Shown: positions 1 through 9,578, counted from the first letter of the stretch. The stretch is 39,602 nucleotides of DNA from Ignavibacteriales bacterium (GCA_012517155.1 JAAYVN010000064.1:1-39602), one strand, 5' to 3'. The notes: a model not told the origin generated them from the letters alone. Made by a program: numbers and translations.

Positions 1-254
1 AAATAATTACTATTTGCAACAATTCTTATAATTGAAGGTAGAAAATGAGAGTAAACTAAAGCGTCTTTTAGGAATTGAGAAAGAGAAAAAATAGAATTGA
101 AAAGTCTCATAACATTAGTTTCAGTTTCCTTGCTAGAGGCATTTTGAGATAACTCATGATTAATTATCTTAATTATTTTATCAATGTCTCTTTTTTCAAG
201 TATACCAATTGTCTGTTTTACGATCTGATTAAATAATGCATCCGAAAGCACCAT
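1..254 (-). CDS. 5' part of an unidentified gene, cut by the window edge (possibly GlnE-like)
   Basis: An open frame starts at ATG 254 and runs 84 codons without a stop to the left edge, so only the N-terminus is visible. A GAGGAA ribosome binding site lies in the last codons of recX, nine bases before the ATG, and the gap to recX is four bases, so it is the next gene of the recA-recX run. The product starts MVLSDALFNQ and is mainly helical with no signal peptide or membrane segment. The stretch SLSQFLKDAL followed by HFLPSIIRIVANSNY resembles, from memory, the N-terminal region of glutamine synthetase adenylyltransferase (GlnE) proteins of this group, where a similar SNYL segment occurs. That is a guess: the nucleotidyltransferase motif itself would lie outside the window. 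Confidence 0.6.
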   Translation of the reverse strand, partial: MVLSDALFNQIVKQTIGILEKRDIDKIIKIINHELSQNASSKETETNVMRLFNSIFSLSQFLKDALVYSHFLPSIIRIVANSNY

Positions 255-258
255 TTTT

Positions 259-906
259 TTATTCCTCGAAGGTGAGTGTCTGATCTGGTATTATCTCATC
301 CAAAGTCTCCTTAATATCGATATAATCAAATCCTCGTGAAATCAAATAATTAAAAATTTTATGTTTTATCACTTTTAAATCATTTTGAGTTGTTTTTAAT
401 GAATCATATTTCTTTTGGCAAAGAATTCTTATATTTTCAGTTTTTAACTGGATCAATTCACTTTCAGCAAGAATTATATCAACCATTTCAGATCTTATCC
501 CCTTTTGAAACAACATACTCTTCATTTTCTTAATTCCCCATTTTTTTTTCAAAATCATTTCATGAATATACTTTTGTGCAAATTCTGCATCGTTGAGGTA
601 ACTTTTTCTGGTAAGTTCTAATATCACCTCCTTTATTATATGTTTTTTAAATTTTTTTCTTTCGAGTTTCAGTTGGATCTCAAAAGATGAGTGGGCTCTA
701 TGTGCAAGATATCTTAAAGCAGAAATTATAATTTTCTGCCTTTCCTCTTCATTCTTTAAATTTTCGGTTAATTCCTCATTAACTTCCATTCCCTTTTGCA
801 AGGAGTAAGTGATCAATGTATTAATATTTACGGTATATTTCTCACCTGAGGATATAAATACAGTTACGGAGTCCTGATCTTTTTTTTGTATTTTTTCGAT
901 TACCAT
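259..906 (-). CDS. recX: Regulatory protein RecX
   Basis: RecX binds RecA filaments and modulates, usually inhibits, RecA recombinase and co-protease activity in the cytoplasm. The 215-residue product has the RecX helical repeats: ALRYLAHRAHSSFEIQLKL near residues 63-81, then SYLNDAEFAQKYI and KKWGIKKMKSMLFQKGI, which are the family's conserved blocks. About 55 residues precede the first repeat, including a beta-rich start (VFISSGEKYTVNI), as in longer RecX proteins. It lies 57 bases downstream of recA in the same orientation, the classical arrangement, and shares the transcript with the gene that follows four bases later. The ATG at 906 is the only sensible start. The sequence is divergent and Lys/Ile rich, but the family call is firm. 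Confidence 0.88.
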   Translation of the reverse strand: MVIEKIQKKDQDSVTVFISSGEKYTVNINTLITYSLQKGMEVNEELTENLKNEEERQKIIISALRYLAHRAHSSFEIQLKLERKKFKKHIIKEVILELTRKSYLNDAEFAQKYIHEMILKKKWGIKKMKSMLFQKGIRSEMVDIILAESELIQLKTENIRILCQKKYDSLKTTQNDLKVIKHKIFNYLISRGFDYIDIKETLDEIIPDQTLTFEE

Positions 907-963
907 TGATTATCATTTTTAACAGGGGACCTCATTTTAGATCCCCGATAAACAAATGATGTT

Positions 964-2025
964 CTATGACTTAGATTTCTTTTCCTTTGATGGTGTTTGT
1001 GTTTCATTAAATGCAGAATCATTTATCTTATTTCCCAAACCTAATTTACTTGTTAAATCTTCGTTTAGTTTGGTTAAAATCTCGGGCATTTCAACAAGTT
1101 TATTTTTCATTTGTTCACGACCTTGAAAACGGTCATCATTATATGTGAACCAACTTCCGCTTTTCTTTATAAGGCCTATGTTAACCCCAAGATCAATCAA
1201 ATCCCCAATTTTATTAATCCCTTCATTATATAGAATATCAAATTCAACTTCTTTGAATGGTGGAGCAACTTTGCTTTTAACAACCTTAACTCTGGTCCGA
1301 TTACCAACTACATCATTTCCTTCTTTGATAGCTGCAATTCTGCGGATATCCAGTCTTACTGATGCATAGAATTTTAAAGCATTACCTCCCGTTGTTGTCT
1401 CCGGATTACCAAACATTATTCCGATCTTACTTCTTAATTGATTAGTAAATATTACGGAAGTTTTTGATCTGGCTATTGCAGCAGTTAATTTTCTGAGAGC
1501 TTGACTCATCAATCGTGCTTGAACAGCCATATGTGAGTCACCCATATCTCCTTCAATTTCCGATTTAGGTACTAAGGCAGCCACTGAATCAATAACTATG
1601 ACATCCAAAGCATTGCTTCTTACAAGTGTGTCTACAATTTCTAAAGCCTGCTCTCCAAAATCGGGTTGAGAAAGGAGTAAATTCTGAATATCCACACCTA
1701 ATCTTTTTGCATATTGCATATCTAAGGCATGTTCGGCATCTATAAATGCGGCTAAACCTCCTATTTTTTGTGCTTCCGCAATTATATGTAAACAGACAGT
1801 TGTTTTACCGCTAGATTCAGGACCATAAATTTCTATTATGCGTCCACGGGGAATTCCTCCAATTCCCAAAGCCCAGTCGAGGCTTAAGGCTCCTGTTGGA
1901 ATTGCTTCAACTTTATTAACAACACCATCACCTAATTTCATAATTGCACCCTTACCATAGTTCTTCTCGATTCCAGCTATTGTTTCCTCGAGGATTTTCA
2001 TTCTGGCTTCTTTATCTCCTAACAT
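964..2025 (-). CDS. recA: Recombinase RecA
   Basis: RecA is the ATP-dependent strand-exchange protein of homologous recombination and the co-protease of the SOS response. The 353-residue length is normal. The Walker A motif GPESSGKT is at residues 68-75. The usual blocks follow: [22 protein letters not shown] (Walker B), [20 protein letters not shown], and the L2-region [10 protein letters not shown] with [13 protein letters not shown]. The C-terminal tail here is Lys/Ser/Thr rich rather than acidic. The start at 2025 is supported by an AAGGAG six bases upstream that overlaps the thpR stop codon, giving translational coupling. It sits in a cinA-thpR-recA-recX order seen in many bacteria. I see no obvious LexA box, since the gene has almost no leader of its own. 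Confidence 0.99.
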   Translation of the reverse strand: MLGDKEARMKILEETIAGIEKNYGKGAIMKLGDGVVNKVEAIPTGALSLDWALGIGGIPRGRIIEIYGPESSGKTTVCLHIIAEAQKIGGLAAFIDAEHALDMQYAKRLGVDIQNLLLSQPDFGEQALEIVDTLVRSNALDVIVIDSVAALVPKSEIEGDMGDSHMAVQARLMSQALRKLTAAIARSKTSVIFTNQLRSKIGIMFGNPETTTGGNALKFYASVRLDIRRIAAIKEGNDVVGNRTRVKVVKSKVAPPFKEVEFDILYNEGINKIGDLIDLGVNIGLIKKSGSWFTYNDDRFQGREQMKNKLVEMPEILTKLNEDLTSKLGLGNKINDSAFNETQTPSKEKKSKS

Positions 2026-2036
2026 GATAACTCCTT

Positions 2037-2597
2037 TTATATTAATTTATAACTTTGAATTTTATGGTATTCGGAACCGCTTGGTTTAAGTTTACTATCA
2101 TAAATTGTTACCTGATCCAGTTTCATTTCAACTTTTTTAAATTCTAACTTCAATAACTCGTTGATAAACGAGGTGTCATAGTTTTCTTTCAGTCTTAACA
2201 ATGTAATATGAGGTTTGAAGAGCATTGCTTCTGTACGATGACCCATTTCATTCAATTGCTCATTTATCTCGACTATAAGATCATATATTTTCGGTTGAAT
2301 CTCAACTTTTGAAATAATGATTCTGGGATTTTTTTCATTTGGGAATGCACTAAAAATATCGAGATACCCTTGGAATGAATTTCTATTCTCTATAAAGAAC
2401 ATTTTTCGTATTAGAAGTTTTAAGTTGTCCCCTGAAAGATTACCAATAAACTTTAATGTTATGTGATATTTTTCAGGTGCTTCCCAACGTAAATTAACAA
2501 TATTATGCTTAGTAGTTCGCTTGAATTCGCATAAGAGTTCGGAAATATACGTCTTTATTTCTGGCGGAATGTCCAGACTGATAAAGAGTCTATGCAT
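2037..2597 (-). CDS. thpR: RNA 2',3'-cyclic phosphodiesterase (ThpR/LigT)
   Basis: This is a 2H phosphoesterase that opens 2',3'-cyclic phosphate ends of RNA. Both HxT motifs are visible: HITLKFIG near residue 44 and HITLLRLK near residue 130. The length of about 186 residues is typical. I start it at the ATG at 2597 ([12 protein letters not shown]), which matches the family's usual first residues and overlaps cinA by eight bases. A TTG at 2612 would add five residues but has no better ribosome binding site. The gene lies between cinA and recA, an arrangement known from several phyla. The physiological substrate in bacteria is still unclear, so the link to DNA repair is only positional. Confidence 0.92.
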   Translation of the reverse strand: MHRLFISLDIPPEIKTYISELLCEFKRTTKHNIVNLRWEAPEKYHITLKFIGNLSGDNLKLLIRKMFFIENRNSFQGYLDIFSAFPNEKNPRIIISKVEIQPKIYDLIVEINEQLNEMGHRTEAMLFKPHITLLRLKENYDTSFINELLKLEFKKVEMKLDQVTIYDSKLKPSGSEYHKIQSYKLI

Positions 2598-3846
2598 CGT
2601 AACTGATTCCAAGTATATGACGTCGCAGAAAATCCAGAGCTGCTTGTGCAGTTCTTTTTTTATTTATTACCCTGTCATTTGCAAATTTAAATCTTTGTGC
2701 CGTGCAAACATTGTTGTCACACAGTCCAATAAATACTGTTCCAACCGGCTTTTCTTCAGAACCTCCTCCAGGTCCCATTATACCTGTTACGGATAGACCG
2801 ATATCAGTACCACTAATGGCTTTAATACCCTCTGCCATTTGTCTTGCAACCTCCAAACTAACCGCTCCATTTTTTGAAAGTGTATCTTCATCAACTTTTA
2901 GCAATTCGACCTTTGCTGCATTACTATATGTTACAAGACCCCTTTCAAAAAAATTACTGCATCCTGCATAATTTGTTATCAAATGACTGATAAATCCTCC
3001 CGTACAACTTTCTGCAACAGAAAGAGACAATCCCCTTTCTTTGAGCAATCGACCAACGACTTCAGGAAGTTGTTCGTTATCTTTCCCATAAATGTGCCTG
3101 CCAGCAACTCCTCTTATTTTTTGTTCGATCTCAAGTAATTTGTTATTAACCTCGTCGACAGTATCTCCAATCACGGTTATTCTCAACTTCACTCCGTATG
3201 GATCGGGCAAAAATGCAAGTTTGGCATCTCCTAAAAGTGCCTCCATATCTCCAAGTCTTTCGAATAAAGTTGACTCTGCTATCCCTGTTGTCATAAGGGT
3301 TGTTCTTTTAATTATTTTTTCTTCGTGTAAAATCTCCACCAATTTGGGAGCGACATAATCCTGCACCATGTTTTCCATTTCAAAAGGGACACCCGGTAGA
3401 GCAATTACGATCTTTTCTCCGTCCTCTATCCAGTAACCCGGAGCAGTGCCCGCATTGTTCGGTATTATGGTGGCATTTTTAGGAATTAGGGCCTGTGATT
3501 CATTAACTTTTGACATGCTTCGATTCAACATTCTAAATCTTTCTCTAATTCTTTCGAGCACTTCATTGCTTAATGTCAACTCGGTCTTAAAAAATCTAAT
3601 TATTGCACTTCGTGTTACGTCATCGTGAGTCGGTCCAAGTCCGCCGGTGGTTATAACTATATCGTTTTTTGCAAGAGTTAAGTGTAGTTCGGAAATAATA
3701 TCTTCCTCAGTATCTGGTATGGATGACTGTTTTGATACTATAATTCCAAGATCAGATAGTATAAGTCCGATAAACGATGCGTTCGTATTAACAGTCTGTC
3801 CAATCAGCAATTCGTCCCCTATTGAAATTATGTGAGCTTTCATCAT
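2590..3846 (-). CDS. cinA: CinA, nicotinamide-nucleotide amidohydrolase / competence-damage protein
   Basis: The 418-residue protein has both CinA domains. The N-terminal MoCF-like domain (about 1-170) carries AHIISIGDELLIGQTVNTNA and TGGLGPTHDD and is linked in the family to ADP-ribose pyrophosphatase activity. The C-terminal domain (from about residue 260) carries SVAESCTGGFISH and SVTGIMGPGGGSEEKPVGTV, the signature of NMN deamidase, which recycles nicotinamide mononucleotide. The two domains are joined in the usual order. The gene begins one base after pgpA ends and overlaps thpR, so it belongs to the pgsA-recX run. Association with recA is common and gave the gene its competence/damage name, although no competence genes are visible here. 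Confidence 0.95.
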   Translation of the reverse strand: MMKAHIISIGDELLIGQTVNTNASFIGLILSDLGIIVSKQSSIPDTEEDIISELHLTLAKNDIVITTGGLGPTHDDVTRSAIIRFFKTELTLSNEVLERIRERFRMLNRSMSKVNESQALIPKNATIIPNNAGTAPGYWIEDGEKIVIALPGVPFEMENMVQDYVAPKLVEILHEEKIIKRTTLMTTGIAESTLFERLGDMEALLGDAKLAFLPDPYGVKLRITVIGDTVDEVNNKLLEIEQKIRGVAGRHIYGKDNEQLPEVVGRLLKERGLSLSVAESCTGGFISHLITNYAGCSNFFERGLVTYSNAAKVELLKVDEDTLSKNGAVSLEVARQMAEGIKAISGTDIGLSVTGIMGPGGGSEEKPVGTVFIGLCDNNVCTAQRFKFANDRVINKKRTAQAALDFLRRHILGISYDA

Positions 3847-3847
3847 A

Positions 3848-4309
3848 TTAATTTAATTTTAAAAAATAAATATTCGCTATGTTCATAATTAAGCAGACAT
3901 AAATCGCCGCAATAATATCGTCAAGCATTATTCCTGATCCTCCCGAGAGTTCCTCAGCTCTGTTAGCCGGAAAAGGTTTTATAATATCAAATAATCTCCA
4001 GAGAAAAAATGTGATACTTATCAGGATAAGGTTCTTTGGAAGGAAGAGTAGTGAAATCCAAGTACCTACCGCCTCATCAATTGTACATTCAGCAGGATCT
4101 TTACCATATTTAGCTTCAAAAATATTTCCCACATATATTCCATATATGGAAAACAACACAATCATTCCTAAATGGAAGTATATGTTCTCAAAGCCGGGGA
4201 TTAAATAAATGAGAAGAGCCAGAAAACTACCAAATGTTCCTGAGGCAATCGGAATGTATCCGGTGTAGAGAAAAGAACCAGCTATTTTGGTTACTCGACT
4301 AATTTTCAT
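3848..4309 (-). CDS. pgpA: Phosphatidylglycerophosphatase A
   Basis: This inner-membrane enzyme removes the phosphate from phosphatidylglycerol phosphate, the second step of phosphatidylglycerol synthesis. The family motifs are complete: the ASGTFGS block near residue 22, KDPAECTIDEAVGTW near residue 70, RLFDIIKPFP near residue 105 and the metal-binding GGSGIMLDDIIAA near residue 122. At 153 residues with about four membrane segments it is normal in size. It overlaps pgsA by 11 bases, so the two enzymes that act in sequence are translationally coupled. The acidic residues in the DE and DD motifs are intact, which suggests an active enzyme. Confidence 0.95.
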   Translation of the reverse strand: MKISRVTKIAGSFLYTGYIPIASGTFGSFLALLIYLIPGFENIYFHLGMIVLFSIYGIYVGNIFEAKYGKDPAECTIDEAVGTWISLLFLPKNLILISITFFLWRLFDIIKPFPANRAEELSGGSGIMLDDIIAAIYVCLIMNIANIYFLKLN

Positions 4310-4895
4310 TTTTGATTAATTTCTGTATTAATTTTTTATTTCGTAAAAAATACATTACCCCTGAGTGCAGAGTAATTAATGTTATAAAAAACATCATATA
4401 ATATACAAGATATTCGTTTAAGAGCAATAGTAATATTTCTTTGTAATTTATTTGGAAGTATTCTGTATGGTACAAAACGTATGCAAACAGAAGATAGTAG
4501 AGTACTATCATCTGTATAAAAGTTTTCCACTTTGCATAACGGCTTGTCGTAAAGTTCAAACCCCTTTTATCCGCAAGTCCCCGCAGTATAGTAATTGCAA
4601 AATCCCTTACCACTATAATCAATACCATCCAGAGTTCAATCAACCCAACACTAACCAAACTTAAAAATGTCCCGGCAGTAAGTATTTTATCCGCTAGCGG
4701 GTCCATGAATTTACCCCAGTTAGTTATGTAATTAAACTTACGAGCAAGCCACCCGTCGTACCAGTCAGTAATCGCCGCAGTTAAAAAGATGATAATGGAG
4801 AGGTGCCTGGAGAACTCTGAATCTCCGAGAAAGAAAAATATGAATACAGGGGTTAGAATAATTCTTAAAACAGTTAGTTGGTTTGGGAGTACCAT
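4299..4895 (-). CDS. pgsA: CDP-diacylglycerol--glycerol-3-phosphate 3-phosphatidyltransferase
   Basis: PgsA transfers the phosphatidyl group from CDP-diacylglycerol to glycerol-3-phosphate in the inner membrane. The CDP-alcohol phosphotransferase signature D-G-x2-A-R-x8-G-x3-D-x3-D is exact, from DGWLAR through GKFMDPLAD (about residues 47-69). The N-terminus NQLTVLRIILTPVFIFFF is typical of the family, and several hydrophobic segments follow. At 198 residues the length is standard. It is the first of the pgsA-pgpA pair and starts eight bases after the DUF971 gene ends. Confidence 0.96.
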   Translation of the reverse strand: MVLPNQLTVLRIILTPVFIFFFLGDSEFSRHLSIIIFLTAAITDWYDGWLARKFNYITNWGKFMDPLADKILTAGTFLSLVSVGLIELWMVLIIVVRDFAITILRGLADKRGLNFTTSRYAKWKTFIQMIVLYYLLFAYVLYHTEYFQINYKEILLLLLNEYLVYYMMFFITLITLHSGVMYFLRNKKLIQKLIKNEN

Positions 4896-4902
4896 TCCTA
4901 GC

Positions 4903-5199
4903 TTACTTTTTCTTTCCTAACTGATAGAGATATTCATACTGATATATCCCGGTTGAGTGGGAATCCCCCCACTCTATCGATATACCGTAATTACCAATAG
5001 CCCTGATATTTTTTATGCTTAACTGATCTTTTGTATAAAGCGAGATGTATGTTGAGGATTGCTTCCCTCGTTCTTCTTCACACTCCGCACAGGGACAGAA
5101 CTTCCGCAGGTCAGTATTACTTATATCGAATGATTCGGAATTTTCCCATTCGAAAAGAACTGACGAATCAGAAACAACACTTATCCTCTTAAGTCTCAA
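4903..5199 (-). CDS. DUF971 (GBBH-like N-terminal) domain protein
   Basis: This small 98-residue protein is a stand-alone DUF971 domain, the domain also found at the N-terminus of gamma-butyrobetaine hydroxylase. Diagnostic parts are [15 protein letters not shown], with the CxxC pair around residues 35-38, and the end block [18 protein letters not shown], the family's usual G-H-x-S/T-G-I-Y motif. In eukaryotic relatives the corresponding cysteines take part in zinc binding; in bacteria the function is unknown, and the domain is often linked to Mrp/ApbC-type Fe-S carriers, none of which is seen here. It overlaps the purC end by 11 bases and precedes pgsA by eight. The start at 5199 is the only reasonable one. 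Confidence 0.85.
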   Translation of the reverse strand: MRLKRISVVSDSSVLFEWENSESFDISNTDLRKFCPCAECEEERGKQSSTYISLYTKDQLSIKNIRAIGNYGISIEWGDSHSTGIYQYEYLYQLGKKK

Positions 5200-6091
5200 T
5201 TTGTAACTCTTGACCGGTTAAACGTTTTAATGCCTCAATATATTTCAGCGAGGTTTTACCGATTATCTCTTCCGGTAAATCCGGCGGAGGTGGCATTTTA
5301 TTAAATTTAACTGATACGAGATAATCCCTCACGTATTGCTTATCAAAACTTTCCTGTACGAACCCTTTTTTATAATTGGAAAGAGGCCAGAATCTTGAAG
5401 AATCAGGTGTAAGGAGTTCGTCAATAAGTATTATTTCACCATTCTCATCCATTCCGAATTCCATCTTCGTGTCAGCAATAATAATTCCCTTAGTCAGTGC
5501 AAACTCGGAACACTTCTTAAATATTTCGAGGGTGTAGTATTCTAATTTATCCACAATTTCCGCACCTGCAATTTCCTTCGCTTTTTCAATACTTATATTT
5601 TCATCGTGATCCCCCACTTCCGCTTTTGTGGATGGTGTGAATATTGGTGTTGGCAATTTCTCGCTTTCAACTAATCCTGGAGGAAGTTTAACTCCGCATA
5701 TTTCACCTGTCCTTTGATAATCCTTAAGTCCAGAACCGGTTATATATCCTCTAACAATACATTCTATCGGAATTACTTTAGTCTTCTTTACCAGTACAGA
5801 TCTACCTTCAATTATTTTGGAATAATCCTTGCATTCCGGAGGATAATTGTTCACATCGGTTGTGATAGTATGATTTTTAATAATATCCTTTGTAAACTCA
5901 AACCAGAAATTTGAGATCTGCGTTAGTACAACACCCTTGTATGGAATCCCCTGATTCATAATAACGTCAAAAGCCGAAAGTCTGTCCGTTGAAATCAGAA
6001 GTAAATCATCCCCGACCTGATACAAATCTCTCACTTTTCCCCGTTTTAGGAAGCTGAGTTTGCTCAATTCTGTTTTCAGAACTACACTCAT
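5189..6091 (-). CDS. purC: Phosphoribosylaminoimidazole-succinocarboxamide synthase
   Basis: SAICAR synthase joins CAIR and aspartate with ATP in purine synthesis. The 300-residue protein shows the family blocks [20 protein letters not shown] (17-36), [24 protein letters not shown] (about 110-121), [18 protein letters not shown] and [19 protein letters not shown]. The length is that of the longer yeast-like type rather than the short 240-residue bacterial type. An AAGGAG seven bases before the ATG overlaps the end of the MBOAT gene, so purC may be read from the upstream acylation genes although its function is unrelated. No other purine gene is in the window. Confidence 0.97.
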   Translation of the reverse strand: MSVVLKTELSKLSFLKRGKVRDLYQVGDDLLLISTDRLSAFDVIMNQGIPYKGVVLTQISNFWFEFTKDIIKNHTITTDVNNYPPECKDYSKIIEGRSVLVKKTKVIPIECIVRGYITGSGLKDYQRTGEICGVKLPPGLVESEKLPTPIFTPSTKAEVGDHDENISIEKAKEIAGAEIVDKLEYYTLEIFKKCSEFALTKGIIIADTKMEFGMDENGEIILIDELLTPDSSRFWPLSNYKKGFVQESFDKQYVRDYLVSVKFNKMPPPPDLPEEIIGKTSLKYIEALKRLTGQELQIET

Positions 6092-6100
6092 ATTTTCTCC

Positions 6101-7618
6101 TTAAAATTGAAAATAAATAAATGGCTGAAGGTCCGCAGACTTAACCTGGGCTACTAAATAGATCACTATCGCGAGAATCAGGCCTTTGACCACCAAAGGA
6201 CTCTTAATGATATATTTTTCAGTGTATTTCTCTAAACTGGACGGTAGAAAGTTGAAAATAAAACCGATTACCATCATTATAAACACCCCCTGATATCCTT
6301 CAATAAACTGTACAAAAACTCCCGGATGGAAATACTCGGTTATCTGGGTGAACATGATCATCGCCTGATCAATTGAAGAGGTTATAGGATAAACAGGCGG
6401 ATGGAAAAATACGAATGCTATGGCTATTAAATGAAATGTTATAAATATCTGTATGAATCCTAAAAATCGTGTATTTTTTAATCCCACCAAAGCAATTAAT
6501 TTCTCCCTGTATTTCTTCGTCAAAAGGGAAAACGACATAAAGAATCCGTGAAGGAACCCCCAGAAAACAAATCCCCAGGTTGATCCATGCCACAACCCGC
6601 AAAGAACAAATGTTAACATTATCGCAAGTGCATTTCCGACTATCTTCATGTGACGGAAACTCATCTGCATCGGTTTGAATAAGTAGTCCTGTAACCAGGT
6701 AGAGAGAGATATGTGCCACCGCCGCCAAAAATCTGCAACACTTTTTGCCTTGAAAGGATAATTAAAGTTATCCATCAACCTAAATCCAAAAAGCATACTT
6801 ATCCCGATTGCCATATCCGTGTAACCCGAGAAATCACAGAATATCTGAAGTGTATATCCATACATAGCTAAAAGATTTTCAACTCCGGTAAATCTCGCTG
6901 AGGCTTCAAACACTCTGTCAACAAAATTCAAGCTTATATAATCCGCAATCGCATATTTTTTTATTAATCCGAGAGATATTAAAAGTACCGCCTTCCCCAA
7001 AACTTCGTTTGTTATTGGGTTCGACTCCCTTACTTGCGGAAGAAATATTCTCGCCCTGTCAATTGGTCCGGAGATAGTATTCGGGAAGAATGTTACAAAA
7101 AGCAGGAACTCAAAAAAGCTGTACTCCGGTTCCATCATTTCATAATAGATATCAAAAATATATGTCAGGGACTTAAATGTGTAAAAAGAGATACCCAGCG
7201 GAATAATGATATCCAGCACACTCCACTCCGTACCACCTAGATCATTCACAGTGGTAATAAAAAAGTTTGCATATTTGAAATATGCAAGTATTCCAAGATT
7301 TACCAACAACGCTAGGGACAGAACAATTTTTCTTAAAGTCCCCTCCCCGCTCTTCTGAATCCAGATACCGAATAAGTAATTTATTAGCGCTGTGCTTATC
7401 AGCAGAATTACAAAAATCCCAGAGGTTTTGTAGTAAAAGAAAAGAGAAAATAGCAGCAACCAGTATAATTGGAGTTTGTAATTTACTTTCAGAACTGCAT
7501 GGACAAGCAAAAAACCTGCAAAAAGAAACAGAAACAAACTTGTTCCGAATATAAGCGGGTCATACTCAATGAACTCAAATAAACTTTTTAGTGCAGTAAA
7601 ATCAATTGAGTTTAACAT
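6101..7618 (-). CDS. MBOAT family O-acyltransferase (AlgI/DltB-like)
   Basis: This 505-residue, roughly 11-segment membrane protein belongs to the MBOAT family, which moves acyl groups across or at the inner membrane onto extracytoplasmic polymers. Diagnostic blocks are CDFSGYTDMAIGISMLFGF (about 261-279), SVADFWRRWHISLSTWLQDY with His302, and LCGLWHGSTWGFVFWGFLHG with the catalytic His344, as in AlgI and DltB. It is the last gene of a block that also encodes a carrier protein (two bases upstream), an acyl-AMP ligase and an SGNH protein. By analogy with DltABCD, the MBOAT would take acyl groups from the carrier and pass them outward. Which acyl group and which acceptor are used cannot be read from the sequence. 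Confidence 0.93.
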   Translation of the reverse strand: MLNSIDFTALKSLFEFIEYDPLIFGTSLFLFLFAGFLLVHAVLKVNYKLQLYWLLLFSLFFYYKTSGIFVILLISTALINYLFGIWIQKSGEGTLRKIVLSLALLVNLGILAYFKYANFFITTVNDLGGTEWSVLDIIIPLGISFYTFKSLTYIFDIYYEMMEPEYSFFEFLLFVTFFPNTISGPIDRARIFLPQVRESNPITNEVLGKAVLLISLGLIKKYAIADYISLNFVDRVFEASARFTGVENLLAMYGYTLQIFCDFSGYTDMAIGISMLFGFRLMDNFNYPFKAKSVADFWRRWHISLSTWLQDYLFKPMQMSFRHMKIVGNALAIMLTFVLCGLWHGSTWGFVFWGFLHGFFMSFSLLTKKYREKLIALVGLKNTRFLGFIQIFITFHLIAIAFVFFHPPVYPITSSIDQAMIMFTQITEYFHPGVFVQFIEGYQGVFIMMVIGFIFNFLPSSLEKYTEKYIIKSPLVVKGLILAIVIYLVAQVKSADLQPFIYFQF

Positions 7619-7620
7619 AA

Positions 7621-7863
7621 TTAGCTTACTTTGCTGTCAACAAGTTTCTGCAAATCTCCGATATTCTTGCATTTCAGGACTTCATACCCCTTGAACCTTA
7701 CTCCATAATCTTTTTCAATCGCAAGAATTACGTTAATATGATTCAGCGAGTCCCATCCCGGAATCTGGTTTGCCAATGTTTCGTCCTGAATGTCATACTC
7801 GTCAAGTTTTAATTCCTTAAGAATTACGTTTTTTAATCTGTCTGATATCATTTTACAATCCAT
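7621..7863 (-). CDS. Acyl carrier protein
   Basis: This 80-residue protein carries the phosphopantetheine attachment motif GWDSLNH, with Ser39 as the modified residue, inside a typical four-helix carrier fold (LKNVILKEL, HINVILAIEKDYGV, IGDLQKLV). It is not the housekeeping fatty acid AcpP: it lacks the usual acidic helix 2 and sits away from fab genes. It overlaps the end of the acyl-AMP ligase gene by 16 bases and ends two bases before the MBOAT gene, so ligase, carrier and acyltransferase are tightly coupled. A second ATG at residue 5 (7851) is possible. It most likely accepts the acyl group activated by the neighbouring ligase, the DltC role. Confidence 0.92.
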   Translation of the reverse strand: MDCKMISDRLKNVILKELKLDEYDIQDETLANQIPGWDSLNHINVILAIEKDYGVRFKGYEVLKCKNIGDLQKLVDSKVS

Positions 7864-9578
7864 TTCTTTTGTTCTTCAATATCCTGAATTCTTTCCGAAC
7901 TGGCTTTCCTTGAAGGTTTGCCTGCTGAACTCTTTATCAGCCATCTGGGAGGCACGAGATAAACATTGTATATCATAACGTCAATAGCCATACCTGCCGC
8001 AACGATGTTCTTTTTCAAACTCTTTCTTTCCTCTTCCGCTGCCAGTTTTGTTTCCGCAATTACGCTTATCACTTCCGTCCCCAGCTCTTCTGCATACTGT
8101 CCGAAAGAAATAACTCTTCCTGGTACAACTCCATCTACTTTACCTACTGCATCCTCAACATCTTCGGGATAAACGTTCACACCCGCTACAATTATCAGGT
8201 CCTTCTTTCGTCCGACGATAAAGAAATCCTCTTCCCACTTAAAGCCAATGTCACCACTGTAATACCAGTCACCCGATAATACTTCTGCAGTTTTTTCCGG
8301 GTAATTTCTGTAGCCGTCGAACATTGATACCGACTTGATAGCAACTTCTCCGAGAACCCCGTCCTGAAGCTGCTCTCTGTTTTCATCAACTATTTTTACC
8401 TCACAACCGGGTATCAGTTTCCCGGAACTGCTGCAAATTCTGTAAGGTTCGTCGTTTTCTGCTATCCTGATTATCCCCTTCGCAAAACTATCGCGAACTA
8501 CACTTAAGGCCCTGATCTCTTCTCCAGGAGGCACTTGAGTTACCCCGAAAGTTGTCTCAGCCATCGCATAGCTTGCACTCAGTACATTTTTCTGCAATCC
8601 GTAATGCGCGAATTTTTCAATGAACTTCTGGTTGCTTTCAAACCTTACCGGCTCGCTGCAGGAAATTGATAAACGCAACGACTTCAGGTTAACATCAAAA
8701 AGATCCTCATCCCTTATTTTGTCAGCCATTAAATTGTACGCAAAATTCGGCTGCCATGTTATCGTTCCTTTTTCTGATGTGATCGCCTCCAAAAGGATCA
8801 CTGGCACTAGTACCCATTCAAACGGATCAATCTGCACAGTGGTTATTCCAAAGACTATCGGTAAATGGAATGCCGCAATTAAACCCATATCATGATAGAG
8901 GGGAAGCCAGCTAACTATCTTGTCATTACTAGTCATCTTCAGGGATTCTGCCATGTTTTCAACATGCAGCAAAACTGCCTTGTGGGAAAGGAGTACTGGT
9001 TTCTGCAACCCGGTTGTTCCTGAGGAGTGCTGCAGAAGCAGCGGGTCAGATGGATTTAAGGATTGCCTAAATTCCTTAAACTCGTTTAATTCTTCCTCAG
9101 TTATTGTTCCGGAAAGGACATTCTCTTCAAACGGGTAAAAAAGTCCTTTTATTGTGGTCCCTTCTCTGATCACAAGCGGTTTTATAATCTCTTCAAGATC
9201 TTTTTCCGTCAGGATGTAATCAAGACCACTTCTCTGGCTCATTCCTTCTATCCCCTGACGGAACTTGTCGGGATGCAGCCTCGGATTGGGGTACGCCAGT
9301 ACTGCCGGTATTGCGCCAATCCCCATTACTCCGTAATAAAGCGGAAAGAAATTAATGTTGTGGCGTATTATCAGCGCACAGACATTCCCCTGCTTAATCC
9401 CTATGCTTTTCAGATATTTGCTGAATAAGTTAGCCCTTCTGAATAGTTCGCTGAATGACAAATGTACGGGTCTTTCTCCCGCAACCCAATGAGTGATCGC
9501 TGCCTTATCAGGGATAGTGAGGATGTTCTCTTCAAACCTCTCCCAGATATTCTTATAATCAGAAAATTTCTTATTCAT
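7848..9578 (-). CDS. Fatty-acyl-AMP-ligase-like acyl-activating enzyme
   Basis: This 576-residue ANL-superfamily enzyme should activate a carboxylic acid as an acyl-adenylate and load it on the adjacent carrier protein. Visible motifs are the P-loop HSSGTTGLQKP (184-194), WLPLYHDMGL (224-233, very typical of fatty-acyl-AMP ligases), YAMAET (337-342), YSGDIG (440-445), GRKKDLIIVAGVNVYPEDVE (456-475) and the C-terminal catalytic lysine in SAGKPSR (Lys554). The region GAIPAVLAYPNPRLHPDK is also FAAL-like. D-alanine ligases (DltA) are shorter and lack the YHDMG-type stretch, so a fatty or short-chain acyl substrate is more likely than D-alanine. The gene lies between the SGNH gene (nine-base gap) and the carrier gene (overlap). 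Confidence 0.9.
   Translation of the reverse strand: MNKKFSDYKNIWERFEENILTIPDKAAITHWVAGERPVHLSFSELFRRANLFSKYLKSIGIKQGNVCALIIRHNINFFPLYYGVMGIGAIPAVLAYPNPRLHPDKFRQGIEGMSQRSGLDYILTEKDLEEIIKPLVIREGTTIKGLFYPFEENVLSGTITEEELNEFKEFRQSLNPSDPLLLQHSSGTTGLQKPVLLSHKAVLLHVENMAESLKMTSNDKIVSWLPLYHDMGLIAAFHLPIVFGITTVQIDPFEWVLVPVILLEAITSEKGTITWQPNFAYNLMADKIRDEDLFDVNLKSLRLSISCSEPVRFESNQKFIEKFAHYGLQKNVLSASYAMAETTFGVTQVPPGEEIRALSVVRDSFAKGIIRIAENDEPYRICSSSGKLIPGCEVKIVDENREQLQDGVLGEVAIKSVSMFDGYRNYPEKTAEVLSGDWYYSGDIGFKWEEDFFIVGRKKDLIIVAGVNVYPEDVEDAVGKVDGVVPGRVISFGQYAEELGTEVISVIAETKLAAEEERKSLKKNIVAAGMAIDVMIYNVYLVPPRWLIKSSAGKPSRKASSERIQDIEEQKKWIVK

Noticed and set aside
7848-9578. Identification of the ligase as DltA (D-alanine ligase).
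   Set aside because: It is about 70 residues longer than DltA and has the YHDMG block and N-terminal features of fatty-acyl-AMP ligases; teichoic acids are not expected in an LPS-bearing organism.
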